Positions 41,658 through 52,060 of a stretch of DNA of 64,000 bases are shown one piece after another (the stretch's first letter is position 1; each line of letters starts with the position of its first letter). Source of the stretch: Paramacrobiotus metropolitanus (Eukaryota > Tardigrada > Eutardigrada > Parachela > Macrobiotidae); contig NW_026570272.1 in NCBI RefSeq assembly GCF_019649055.1, positions 620,001 through 684,000 on the forward strand, in the 5' to 3' direction. The notes under the pieces were generated by a model. That model made no database searches and was not told the origin of the DNA. It was given only the letters and a program-made list of their open reading frames with translations. The translations under genes and the position numbers were made by a program.

Positions 41658-43344
41658 CTACAAGTCGATTTGTGAACGATTTCGTACCAAAAATGCTACC
41701 CAAGTTATTTAGCTTTGTATTCTTGGCATCTGCGTATTCCACCAGTATTCTGATGTATTCAACCTGTATTGCACTATTCATGCCTTGAGGGTGCTGTGAG
41801 CATCCTTGAATTTGTGAAATAGACAATTTAAAATACGCGGTGAATTCGTAATGTACGGTAGCAGGGCGGTGCCGGTGAAAACACACTGATTGGCTGTATG
41901 AATGGTCTACCGAACAGAGAATTCAGCGTAGCGCGAACAGGACAAACTACAGGTGCGCAGGATAAAATCTATAATACTAAAGTTTAGGTGCAAAGAGCTG
42001 GCGGCCATAATTCACTGGAGTAATAGATTTCCACGTGACAGCTAACATTTCCTTGTAGAGCGCATTTTCTGTACATTTTAGTTATGGTCTTGCTTTTGCT
42101 AGCAGATCACAACCTGAAAGAGCCATGCCTAAAGTCCATGTTTCGAACATTTGCTAAGCGTCAGAAACAGTGACTTCCGGACGGTGGCTGGTTTTCACAC
42201 ACTGCCGTCCGCTTGCGGAGCTCGCCTGTATCAGAGCTCTACGTTTATGGGCTGGCTACGTAATCAGCCATAAACGTAGAGCTCTGATGTGATTTAGGAT
42301 TTTGAAAACTGGTTCGTTGTGGTTTTTGGAGTGCCTGGGGGGAAAGTGCGTCTGGCGAAAGTGTTCTGGATATATAATACCTGTCGATGATTAATTTAGC
42401 AATAGAATATTTTTCCAATATAACTTAAAAAATAAGGAAAAAATTTGATTTATTCGACAGATTCGAATGAAAAAGCGTTCGTCTTAAAATCAAATAAGCA
42501 CCAACTTGCACCCGTGCCTTCTGCCCGGGTTTTCAGAGGTACGGACATCAGCTTTCGACGAAGGCTTAACTGCAACATAATTCTCATGTTATATGTGAAT
42601 TCTCAAGATCAAGGCAGCGGTAATGGAAGACATCAGCCATACACATCCATATGAAACGCATTATATTTATATTCTACTATGGTATTCCATAAAGGTGTAC
42701 AGTACAGATGACGAGCCGGATATTGGCCCTTATTTAACTTAATCGCATGCGTAAATTACTGCAGTCCCCTTGCGCCAGAGTTGTTCATCCAGGATAAAAT
42801 GATTTGCACTGGGACCTCAAATTCAGCACGATTGGATACGTATCCGCATAAGGACGGAATTATCGGGCTAAAGATACGCAATAAAGTGGTTTCACTGATT
42901 ATTACCCAGTTAGTTCCGGATCTGGTTAATTGGGCAGTTTGCTGCCGGTTTACAAAGCACTAGCAAATGGTCATGCAGTGGTACAATTTTAAGTTCGCAG
43001 TTTCCACAAATTTCGGATAAGGAAACAAATTCTTACCAAAGTGCTAGTCACGGAAGTGGTACTTTCCTATGTCAGCACGGATTGCTCTGAACGGCTTTAG
43101 TGCCAATAAATTTTTTAACCAGAAATTATTCTCTGATTCGTCTCGGGGAAGCGCAGAATATGTAATATAATAATGTTAGCCTATGTAACATATAATAATG
43201 TTAATTATGTTAGAATTTTAAAGCTTTAACTATGGATGCTGATCAACAAGTAGCGCAATTTTCCAGTTCTGAACTGGCAATTCAGAAACCAATTGCGTCA
43301 CCTGACGTGCTACCGCGTGGCTTGTGTTGCGTGAACAGGTACTG
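41658..43344. other. Non-coding stretch
   Basis: Contains the hairpin at 42230-42288 and a small direct repeat of ATATAATAATGTTA near 43160-43205. No gene recognised. Confidence 0.4.
42230..42288. repeat. Hairpin, 21-bp perfect arms, 17-base loop
   Basis: The arm 42230-42250 (ATCAGAGCTCTACGTTTATGG) is repeated in exact inverse at 42268-42288. Confidence 0.95.
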
Positions 43345-43740
43345 ATGTGCTCTGGCAATCTGCTGCTTCTTCCACCTGGCTAGCAGCCAATAAGAAACTG
43401 GTATCTCGGTTACTTAAATTGACCAATTGCAATCCAACACACATTAGGTACTACTTTGCTTTTGCCCTGCTGAAGTTGGGAGAGATCATTAAGTAATAAG
43501 TCGGCGCCTCCTTCCCGGAACAACATTCCCAAGCAGGCCACTTTATGTCAAATCCATACTTTTTCGCTTCCGTTTCAGAGCGCGCATCCTGTTGGAGACA
43601 TTTTCGAGACGGAAGCAAGCCACAAACATGCTCACGCAACAGCATCAGTATCCTTCCACCAAATCCATTATAAAATTGCACTTTTTCTCAAAGGTATTGA
43701 CATTATCCTTGAGATCGGTAAAATGATGCACGACAACAGC
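43345..43740 (+). repeat. Duplicated segment, copy B (partner 16660-17060)
   Basis: Non-coding homologue of 16660-17060 in the same orientation, directly upstream of the 43958 gene. Confidence 0.75.
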
Positions 43741-43845
43741 TTGATGGAGTCCAATAATGACGCACACACAGTGCAACGCTCAACATGAATCGGGTTTGTT
43801 AGAAACGCGTAACGAAATGTTTAGAAGGTACATACGCTTAAGGCG

Positions 43846-43853
43846 TATATAAG
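43846..43853 (+). promoter_or_regulatory. TATA box candidate for the gene at 43958
   Basis: TATATAAG lies about 105 bases upstream of the ATG and is preserved, inverted, in the pseudogene copy (TATATAAA near 16573-16580). That preservation supports the promoter. Confidence 0.5.
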
Positions 43854-43957
43854 CATTTACACAAGAACGCGTACGGCAGCTTATGTTTTGCTTTTCGTGA
43901 GAGTCAACATCAAAATACAGACTGTATATTGCTGCTTTGTTATTGCTTTTGGCTAAA

Positions 43958-44413
43958 ATGTTTAATGGCAAGTCATCCGTCAAACACCGCGTCTTGATCG
44001 CGGCCGTGGTGATTAGCGTTGTAATTATTTTAGCTGCTTGTGTGTCTATATCGATTCTCGCTTCTTTGAAGCACTCCAACCAGCCCACTGTCCAGGTCGC
44101 AGCCCGGCGGCGCGGACTTTGTTTCATGTTACAACGCGCCACAGCATCTACGGCATTCGTATCCGGCTACCAGGCGGAAGATTCCAGCTTGCCGAATAAT
44201 CTGGCGCACGTTGTGCGCGTGAAACACTTCGAAGATAAGCCACTGAGCACATCCGCGAGGCTGCTACGATCCAATTCGAAGCTGCTCTCTACCATTTTGG
44301 AAAACGGAAAGGGCTTCAAGCAGCACCAAGATGCATCCTTGGTACATCGCTTTCTCCGCAAAATTCGCTCACGTTATGTACTGGTGCCGCGAGCCAACTG
44401 GTTTCTGGGATAA
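43958..44413 (+). CDS. Small single-pass membrane or secreted protein, unknown (151 aa)
   Basis: The ATG at 43958 has context TAAAATGTT and is preceded by a TATA-like box. Residues 12-37 form one long hydrophobic segment after a basic start (KSSVKHR), so it is a type II signal anchor or an uncleaved signal peptide. A tribasic RRR follows at 50-52. The rest is hydrophilic with several basic pairs and ends RANWFLG, a terminal Gly that could donate an amide if the protein were a peptide precursor. I do not recognise the family. A pseudogene copy lies at 15922-16250, so it is a real gene lineage. Precursor status is speculation. Confidence 0.55.
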   Translation: MFNGKSSVKHRVLIAAVVISVVIILAACVSISILASLKHSNQPTVQVAARRRGLCFMLQRATASTAFVSGYQAEDSSLPNNLAHVVRVKHFEDKPLSTSARLLRSNSKLLSTILENGKGFKQHQDASLVHRFLRKIRSRYVLVPRANWFLG

Positions 44414-45963
44414 CGTTGACCGCAAAATAGAGTCCCAAAACCGCTCACACATCCCTACGGACTACGGTTCCATTGCTCGCATATTTGTTTACAGTGACGG
44501 ATGTAACGCTCTCATTGGTTGAAAACGGCTGAAAAATGTTTTGGTAGCTGTGCAGTTTTTAACTTGCATTTTAGCTGTTTGATCGTTGTTACTTGATGTT
44601 ATCGATAGTCACTAATTCTTATTGCATTTGTATACGGTTTTTCTGGAAGCACCGGTACGTACTGTGGCATGCATGCACTGTGAAGTACGTACTGTGACAC
44701 CTTTGGCTGCCTCTTATAGAGGGCCCACGGAAATACATTTCCGCTGTCCCCGTTCCACATAGACATGCAACAATAACAAAAAGGAATTTGTAATACGTAT
44801 TTGTATTATTTGTCTGGAAGCTGTAGTATTCTTTTGTTTTGTCCACGTCAGCGATGACAGAATTTTGAGAAGTTGTATTCTCACAGAAGTGTACTGTAGA
44901 GTAACCCTGCACTTGATAGCTTTTTTTACAGCTCAGATAGACGGACGCTGTACGTACGAGCACATTCACCATTCATATGTGATTCCTGTGACTAGCCAGG
45001 CAGCACATGCGAGTGCAGTGCAGTCGGCTCTGAGCCAGCTGAACGTTTGCCAGTACTACGTACAGTGCCGTACAGCACATGGCATACGAAAAAGCTGTCA
45101 AGTGCAGGATTACTCTACAGTATTAGTCGTGCTTAGGCCATCGTCGGTTTTGAAAAAGAATAACAGCTGCAACAAAAACTTAGTAAACGGTATGCCACAG
45201 GACCCCACTTGGATTACATTGAAGATTTTTAATTTCTCAGCTGCTGGCAGTCGCTGCGATTACCGGTACCATTCTCCGTAGTACATTGAGTACAGTAGCA
45301 TATCAACACGATAGTAGTGTAATTGCGTGTATTACTTACGTGCTCTGACGTACGCGTTGCTTATTCTATTGCGTACAACTTGCTGCTCTTATCTGTCTCT
45401 GGTGGTCGCTAATTACATTAACGATTCTGGTTGCATGTCCGGTGTGTCTTAGCAAATTAGCAGACCGGATGGAATCTGTTGTTGGATGGAATCTTTTATT
45501 TATTTATTTTGAACAACCGAGCCGCCGGCTACCGTGAGAGCAGCAAGGAATCCTGCTGGGTTTTGACCAGGGAACATTACGATAATCCACTTTCTCTTTC
45601 TGCTGCTGACGTAAATAATCTTTAAAGCACAGAAGAAAAGTGAAAGAATAAGAGAGACTTCGAAGTGATTAGTGATAAAACGCAATGCAAAGAAAATTGC
45701 CTGTAGAGCCTTAAACGAGTAGTGTCTGTTTTCTTAATTGATCAACCTTGTCGTGACTTCCATCGTGCGGAAAATCACCGAACCATGTCGATCCTACATT
45801 ATCGTGAATACCATTTCTTAGGCAGCCCGCTGCACATCTCGTATGTTAGGTACCTGTGATCTGCCAAGTGAATTTTATTGGTGGCGGAAAGTCATAGGGC
45901 TGTCAGCTGACGAATATAGCTCAAAAGATGACATTAAACTATTCATGTAAATTCTCGTGAATT
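44414..45963. other. Non-coding, with a foldback
   Basis: Inverted arms lie at 44891-44920 and 45094-45123. TACGTACTGTG-type motifs recur nearby (44654, 44682). Nothing else recognised. Confidence 0.4.
44891..45123. repeat. Foldback with 30-bp arms (3 mismatches)
   Basis: The arm 44891-44920 is the imperfect inverse of 45094-45123. Weaker inverse similarity continues outward to about 44825 and 45180. Confidence 0.7.
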
Positions 45964-46200
45964 TTGTGCAATGCAACACAGCTGCCTCCACCCGTTATCT
46001 ACAATCTTGGGAGTGTTCCCCTTGTCGGGCCGATCAATGTCGTCAAAACCTTGGTTGCTTTTTTCCTTAACTGTGGAGTTTTGCTTGTGGTAATTAAAGT
46101 AAAACACCAGCGCGTTTCTTTCGATGCTTACGTCATTTTGCTGCTGCTCAACAATGCTCTCTTTTATATGTTCTCAAGATTTTGCCATCAAAACGTTCTT
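45964..46200 (+). pseudogene. GPCR TM1-TM2 fragment
   Basis: One frame encodes an N-terminus with an NAT glycosylation site, then TM1 (VKTLVAFFLNCGVLLVVIKV, with the conserved Asn). A short basic loop and TM2 (FDAYVILLLLNNALFYM) follow. There is no in-frame ATG before TM1 and no recognisable TM3 onward. The TM2 start F-x-x-Y-V-I-L-L resembles FGIYVIILA of the receptor at 22588. Most likely a remnant of the same family. Confidence 0.5.
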
Positions 46201-46284
46201 CCTTCCTACTTATGCGCCTTTTGCTGCAAAATTCGAAAGAGATCGGTTCATAATGAGACTTTTGGTACACCTTCCTGCGTTTAA

Positions 46285-47409
46285 ACTTTCCAGAATTTTA
46301 TTTCGCCCATAACTTACCAACCGGATGTTGCGCGCACAAACGGTTTTCACACCAAAGTATACAAATCATTTGGCGACAGAATGCAACAAAACGATGCAAA
46401 AAGTGCGCGAAAGGGAAGTTTTCGTGTATGTACCCAAATTTGGCACCATGTACCGGGCTATTTCCCTTAAGTATTACCAGTATCAAGTTTTAACACCGTA
46501 TTGCGTTCACATTTAACCGAACCTTTGCGGTGACTCAGCTGTTGGGTATATAAGCATACACCGAATGAAATACAGTATGGAATTTGGTCTCATTAATACC
46601 GTAAAACGGGTCTGCTGAATTATTAGCAATGCAGTTTAGCCGGTTAGTACGGAAGAATTGGTACCCCATGCCCGTGGTATCCGTATCACTTGGATAGCAA
46701 TAAGAAATAATGCATAAAACGAATATGATACAAAAATGCGAAGCGGTATGATATTTTTACCTTTATCCTCTCCAGAATCTGAAAAGCTGCTGGATCAATC
46801 TCGTGTTCAGTTATATACTCAAGCTACATGTAACTCGTGGTGTCTCTGCATCGGTCACTGCTACCGAATGCACACAAGCACTACGAGTAGGTTGTCTGGA
46901 CCGAATGAAGCACATAGCAGTGGGCTCCGCATAAGCACACTGACCAGATACTGTCTACTGAGATACTCCGGTAAGTCCAGAGGTACCGAAAAAAGATCTG
47001 TACATTTATATTATATCCCGCCACAGCAAGACGTCATGCATAAAACTGTCACTGACAAACCATTCCGGGCAAATATAGATTTCGCATGCATAATGGTATA
47101 AAGCATTAAAAAAAGTGATTCGCAAAAGCGAACGTTTTAAGTATACTTCTATCTATACCTTTTTTTAAACCTTGGTTCGGTTTAACTACTCTAAGCGTTT
47201 AGAAGCAAGCAAAAACGTTATTTTATCAATCTTGCAGGAACCACCATCCTTTACATTTTGTCTGATCTTACAACGTTAATATTGCCAGGAAAAAAGCACT
47301 CGCTTATTTTGGACTTTTCAAAATTACATTAAAAAGAAATTGCCGGTCACCAACGAATCACTTTGCCAAATCTTGACGATCATTGCACAGCTGGATTATT
47401 TAAAAAAAA
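46285..47409. other. Non-coding stretch
   Basis: A 121-codon frame at 46736-47101 shows no domain or paralogue. Nothing else recognised. Confidence 0.3.
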
Positions 47410-49004
47410 TTAGTTTATAACGGGATGGCTGTGGTTAAAAATGTGATTCAACGTAATATTTCCCGAAATTTCCGCCAGCAGTCGGCGCATGCCAGCGCAG
47501 TCGTCAGGTTTTTCGCCATCGGCCAGTTCGGAGAACAATAAAATGTAACTGACAATCGCTCCGGCTGCCTGCAAATTATGGTAAGTGTGAGCCGTTGAGT
47601 CATTGACAAAGAGAGTACATTGTTTATTAAAGGTCATTTTAATTCGCTCACAGCAGCAACTGATTCCCTGGTTACCGAAACACCCCCGATTGTGCTCCCA
47701 GCAGGATTTCGTTGGTAAATATTTGTGTACGCATCGAACGCTTCACTGGGTCCATAGGGAAGCCGTAGGATGAGTGACGCCTACGAAAGAATTACAAATC
47801 GATCAGTTCAGAAGGAAGCCACGTAAAAAAGAAAGCAAACTAGACTGGTTTGTACTGTCGTTAATTTATCAGTTTAATCAGTGACCCGATGCCATCCACC
47901 TTCAGAATACCCTACTCAATTTTTTAACGGTCGTACTGACGAACGCTGACTTACTTGCTCATTAACATAGATCTGCGCACAACCACTAACTGTTAAGAGG
48001 TAAATATTCTCCGCAACCAGTAACAGATGATCCATCTTGACGGCATGATTCGTCTTGTAATCAGCTGCCGCTTCGTGAGCGTAATAAACTGTCATCGTCA
48101 GGTACTGCAGGAACAAAACGGCGTTCACCAGTGACATGACAGAATCGAATGTCCTGACCGAATCTGCTGCCTCCCGATGTTCCTGCAGCAGCGAATGTAC
48201 TGTCTTATCAGACTTCGGTTCCTTACTGAGCTGATCGGTGATCTTGCGAAACAACTTGCCGGCGAGCAAAGCGAAAGAAATTTCAAAACTCAAAAGAAGT
48301 GATCGGCCGGCATGTCCCATTTCATAGAAGAAGCAATAAAGAACATACAAACACTTGTACACGCCGAAACTGATAAAACGCTTGACTAAGGCGTAATCTT
48401 CGTGTATGTCCACTTTCATCACGGCATGAATTTCGATGCTCCCGACAAATACTGCCACAAAAGCAACTGCGGCGCACAAGTTGGCTGCTATAATAGTGTA
48501 TATGATAAACTTATCCCGTTTGTCAAGAAACACGCCAGCTTTTGCCGCCACATTCATCACACACTCTCGGACAGTTTCGCTTGCTCGCCAAAAGACCAGG
48601 AAACAAATAACTGCAGAGTTGATTTCGGACACGTACGTAAGGAAAAACAGAATCGCGGCAGTAAATGAAGTATCGGGATCGATGTCTTTGGACATTTCAT
48701 TGTAGAACGAATAGACTATGGCAGCAACTTGTGAAGTCCCAAGCACAACTGTTATAGCTTTACGGCAACATGAAATGAACAGCGATTCGTTTGGGACACT
48801 GTTGAGAAAACCGAATACCTGCAGAGCAACAAGCCAAAAATTCCAGATTAGGTGCATAGCAGCAGTTTCAGGAGAAGTGCTGAAAGGGGCAGACAGATAC
48901 TTATTGTCCTTGTAAAGTTGTGCCTTGCTATAACACGGTAATGTTTTTGTGCGGTAATGCAGCTGCGCTTCGATCAGCTGGATAGATCCGTACCGGTCAA
49001 ACAT
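47410..49004 (-). CDS. Gustatory-receptor-like (7TM) chemoreceptor, multi-exon
   Basis: Exon 1 (49004-47955) encodes 350 residues with about six hydrophobic segments. It starts with a hydrophilic cytoplasmic-type N-terminus, then HLIWNFWLVALQVFGFL as TM1. Late segments include LVNAVLFLQYLTMTVYYAHEA and LLLVAENIYLLTVSGCAQIYV. It ends at a strong donor (CAA|GTAAGT). The last exon (from about 47640 to the stop at 47410) reads QCTLFVND, then LQAAGAIVSYILLFSEL. That is the shape of the terminal TM7 of insect-type gustatory receptors, where TYxxxxxQF is usual. A linking exon probably begins at 47780 (acceptor TTTCGTAG), but its 3' boundary is unresolved because the frames do not join directly. These receptors have an intracellular N-terminus and act as ligand-gated channels in arthropods. 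Ligand unknown. Confidence 0.6.
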
Positions 49005-49410
49005 TCGGTCTCAAATATGACAGGGCTGTTATTAAAATAAAACGGGAGTTTGCGTAGAAATCCTCGCCACATCCATAAAGCGCTATATCATGACCGGCCC
49101 CGAGGGAATGCGACAGACATCCCGTGTAATTTTATTGAAATAGCATGCAGGTGGAAACAGAGCCGACTTGGTGTGCTCACCTGGTTACATCACTGGACAC
49201 TTAGCGCAGTGGGAGCACAAACACAAACCTTTGTGGTCGATTTTGAGTAACAATGTGTGTCTGATGTTTGGACACGCATTACGCACTTCGGCATTTCCAA
49301 AAACCGATTACCCGCTCCCATGAACTGCAAACAGTTCGCATACTGAAAATGGCTGGTTGGCTCAAATGTGATGAGAAAGCGATTGTTGCTCGGAATGTCG
49401 AAGTGACAAT

Positions 49411-49971
49411 ACTGTATCCGCTCGCACATCTTGAACCACAGAGTTTGTGTACGGGAAAAACACGCATTCAATATACACACTCTAACCGGGCAAAATGCAC
49501 GACTACGAAATATTGCTCATTTGGTTTCAAGATGAACAGTTCTTCTTGTGAATTTGTCCAATAAACCAAGAATTTTCATTTAAATGGCAGTTCACTCTGG
49601 AAAAAAGGTTCTGCAGCTGAAAGCTCGAATTGTTCTGTGGTTCATCGCCATCAAGAATGTTGACGCTGAACGTACCCATCCCACTCCAGGGGTACCCCAA
49701 AAACCACAACAAATCAGTTTGTAACTCGTGCTTACGGCAAAGCTGTATGTTAATGGCTGCTATCGAGCATAAACAAGTTTAAAATTGTTAGAGCTCCAAT
49801 TTTTTTTTATATTCAAGAAGTTCTCCAGACCAGATGTTGCAAAGACATCAGAAATTTATCAAATCGCGCGATTCGCGAATCGCGCGTTTGGCCCGGTTAG
49901 AGTGTGTATATTGAATGCGCGTTTTTCCCGTACACACACTCTGTGGTCCAAGATGTGCGAGCGGATACAGT
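49411..49971. repeat. Foldback with 81-bp arms, 3 mismatches
   Basis: Arms 49411-49491 and 49891-49971 are inverse copies, about 96 percent identical, with 399 bases between them. The interior encodes nothing recognised. Confidence 0.9.
49865..49886. repeat. 22-bp perfect palindrome
   Basis: CGCGCGATTCGCGAATCGCG plus CG, directly inside the right arm of the 81-bp inverted repeat. Confidence 0.9.
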
Positions 49972-50848
49972 AAAGGAATTGTTCTGTCTTACCCAGACTA
50001 GGGAAGCCTTGCTTACGCATCGCTTTTGCATGATTGTTGAAGTCCACTTCAGATACTTCGTTGGGTGTGTAATGTACTTGTAGATTGGACTATTCGTTAC
50101 GCCCTTTCCTGTTGCACTGCTCTACTGCAGCTTCTGTTTAATGGCAACCGCAACGTACAACGCACCGCTTCTGTTTAATGACAAACTAAGCATGTCAAGC
50201 CTTGACATGGTCAATTACAGGTAGAGCAATATTAGCGCGAAGTTGGCGCTAGAATGCCGGCCATAACATAAGTTAGTTGCGTAGATGCGCTCCGCAGCTA
50301 GATTGTCTCTCATACTGCAACGATCGTTTTCTAGCCACCTTCCGCCATTACAGTTATTCTCATTAAAATATTTTGCGTGCAAGAAGCCACTAGCCAGCCA
50401 AATGCATGTTACGTGTTTAAACAGTGTGGCGTGGCGCGCCGTAATATGGATTTACGCATAACCCATAATTTTGTAATGTTCGCTGTAATTCCGAACGCTC
50501 AGTTTGTCAACAAGCATGCAAATGTCAATCCGTGAGATACGTAATTAATACACGTGATGAAAATCTGGTTCGATGTGAAAACAGTTTTAAAAATTAGTTG
50601 CGTGCTCTTGTAAATTTGAAGGGAATCGTTCGATAACGTGATTCTGAGTACAGTTGTTTTAAAGTTTTAACATTTGACGCTATAATTCCCAAAAAGGATA
50701 ATGCGCGCAAGAACGGCTGACGATGCGCACATCTTTCGGTTACAGAATGCCAGGAAACATTTATCGGAGGGTGCGCGAAAGTTGCCGTTGAGGGTGCAAA
50801 AGTTGCCGTGCATGTGGCAAAAATTGTGTACCGTATACCGGCATGATC

Positions 50849-50892
50849 GCTACTTTTTTAAAACATTTAAATGCTACTTTTTTAAAACATTT
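50849..50892 (+). repeat. 24-bp tandem duplication over the GPCR stop codon
   Basis: GCTACTTTTTTAAAACATTT occurs at 50849-50868 and 50873-50892. The stop of the minus-strand receptor (50874-50876) lies in the second copy, so the duplication left the protein intact. Confidence 0.85.
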
Positions 50893-51866
50893 CGTATGTC
50901 ATAGATAATGCTGGTCGACAATAGCGGATCCAAGATAGACTGGGTAATCCACAAAACATCCAGGGCGCCTACCATGTCATCGTTTACCGTCACGCCCAAG
51001 ACCTGTAGCAACTGGCAGACCTGGTAGGGCGTCCAGGTGACTACCACACTACAGGTCAGCAGCGTCAGGATGACGAAAGCCCGATTGTTTTGTCGACGCG
51101 CCTTCTTGTGCGCTGCAGGAGGCTCGCTTATGCCATCCTCTGTCGGCCGAGGGTATGCCTCCAAACCCGGTCCAGCGGGACGAGTACTCTGACGCATCCT
51201 CTGTCTAACCACAAGGTACACGTAGGATCCCGCCACAAAGACAATCGGAGCCAGAAACAGGAAGATATGCACCGCCAGCACCCATAACCGTTGCGCAATG
51301 CCGTTGACCTCGCACTCTTCCTCCATTATTCGGTAGAAAAGGGAATCCAGGACTAGACCAGGTACAGTCCATAGATGAACGTAAATGAATGTGCCAAACG
51401 TGAGGCACAAGCTGGTGGTGATGGTGTGCCGCTGGCGGTAATGGTAAGGGAAGATCAGCGCCCAGAAGCGGTTGAGGGTAATGAGAAGGTGGGCATGCAT
51501 CTCCCAGCCGGTAAAAACGTAGTTGCAGTACAGGAATAAATCGCAAACTGCCCATGACAGCGTCCATCGATCGCACGATAACTCGAAGAGGATATCCAGG
51601 GGATTCTCCAGGACGGCCATGGCCAGGTTGGCTAGTAGGAGGTTCGCGATGTACGGTTTGAATGAATCACTGACTGCGGTGGTACGAACGAGGCTGGCGA
51701 GGCCGGCAACATTACAAACAATCACCGCCACCATGGTGGTTATCTCGATTGCAGCTAGGGGATCGCCCCAGTAGCCGTAGTGGAGGCAGGCAGCGTCCAG
51801 ACTATGGTTGTTGGAAGTGTTGGAACTGTATGCAATAATTTCATTACTACAGGTTCGGTTACCCAT
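50874..51866 (-). CDS. Intact intronless rhodopsin-like GPCR (330 aa)
   Basis: Glycosylation sites N3 and N16 are followed by TM1 (about 41-61, N52), TM2 (72-92) and C108 at the start of TM3. TM3 ends LNRFWAL (NRF 132-134 in place of DRY). TM4 is at 151-172. ECL2 carries C185, able to pair with C108. TM5 is at 195-219, and ICL3 is long and basic. TM6 has VTWTP (276-280) and TM7 has SILDPLL (310-316) in place of NPxxY. The NRx, WTP and LDP signatures are shared with the receptor at 22588, although overall sequence is very different. The first ATG is used; a TATA-like box lies about 160 bases upstream. Presumed plasma-membrane receptor, ligand unknown. Confidence 0.85.
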   Translation of the reverse strand: MGNRTCSNEIIAYSSNTSNNHSLDAACLHYGYWGDPLAAIEITTMVAVIVCNVAGLASLVRTTAVSDSFKPYIANLLLANLAMAVLENPLDILFELSCDRWTLSWAVCDLFLYCNYVFTGWEMHAHLLITLNRFWALIFPYHYRQRHTITTSLCLTFGTFIYVHLWTVPGLVLDSLFYRIMEEECEVNGIAQRLWVLAVHIFLFLAPIVFVAGSYVYLVVRQRMRQSTRPAGPGLEAYPRPTEDGISEPPAAHKKARRQNNRAFVILTLLTCSVVVTWTPYQVCQLLQVLGVTVNDDMVGALDVLWITQSILDPLLSTSIIYDIRNVLKK

Positions 51867-52060
51867 TGCGCATCGGTTCTGATGCTCTCTTCGTGTCGAA
51901 GAAGAATTCTATTCAGCGATACACAAACACAGATCTGAAGCTCTACCTGGAAACAACAGAATGCCTTGTTGGGCTTGATTAGTGGAGCAGCTGCGGTAGA
52001 TGGTGGAAAAGAGTGAGTGCGTCGTTATATAAACGCAAAGCTACCGCGACTCAGCAGTGT
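51867..52060 (-). promoter_or_regulatory. Promoter region of the 50874 receptor
   Basis: On the minus strand TTTATATAAC (about 52025-52034) is TATA-like. A possible acceptor TTGTTTCCAG lies at about 51945-51955, so the 5' UTR may contain an intron. Confidence 0.4.

Larger units (their letters stand above)
49005..50848. other. Non-coding, with an inverted repeat
   Basis: Holds the 81-bp inverted repeat at 49411-49971, a 22-bp CG-rich palindrome at 49865-49886, and a direct repeat of CTTCTGTTTAATG (50130, 50169). No gene recognised. Confidence 0.4.

Noticed and set aside
46736-47101. 121-codon plus-strand frame
   Set aside because: No domain, no paralogue, no splice or promoter signal; probably random.
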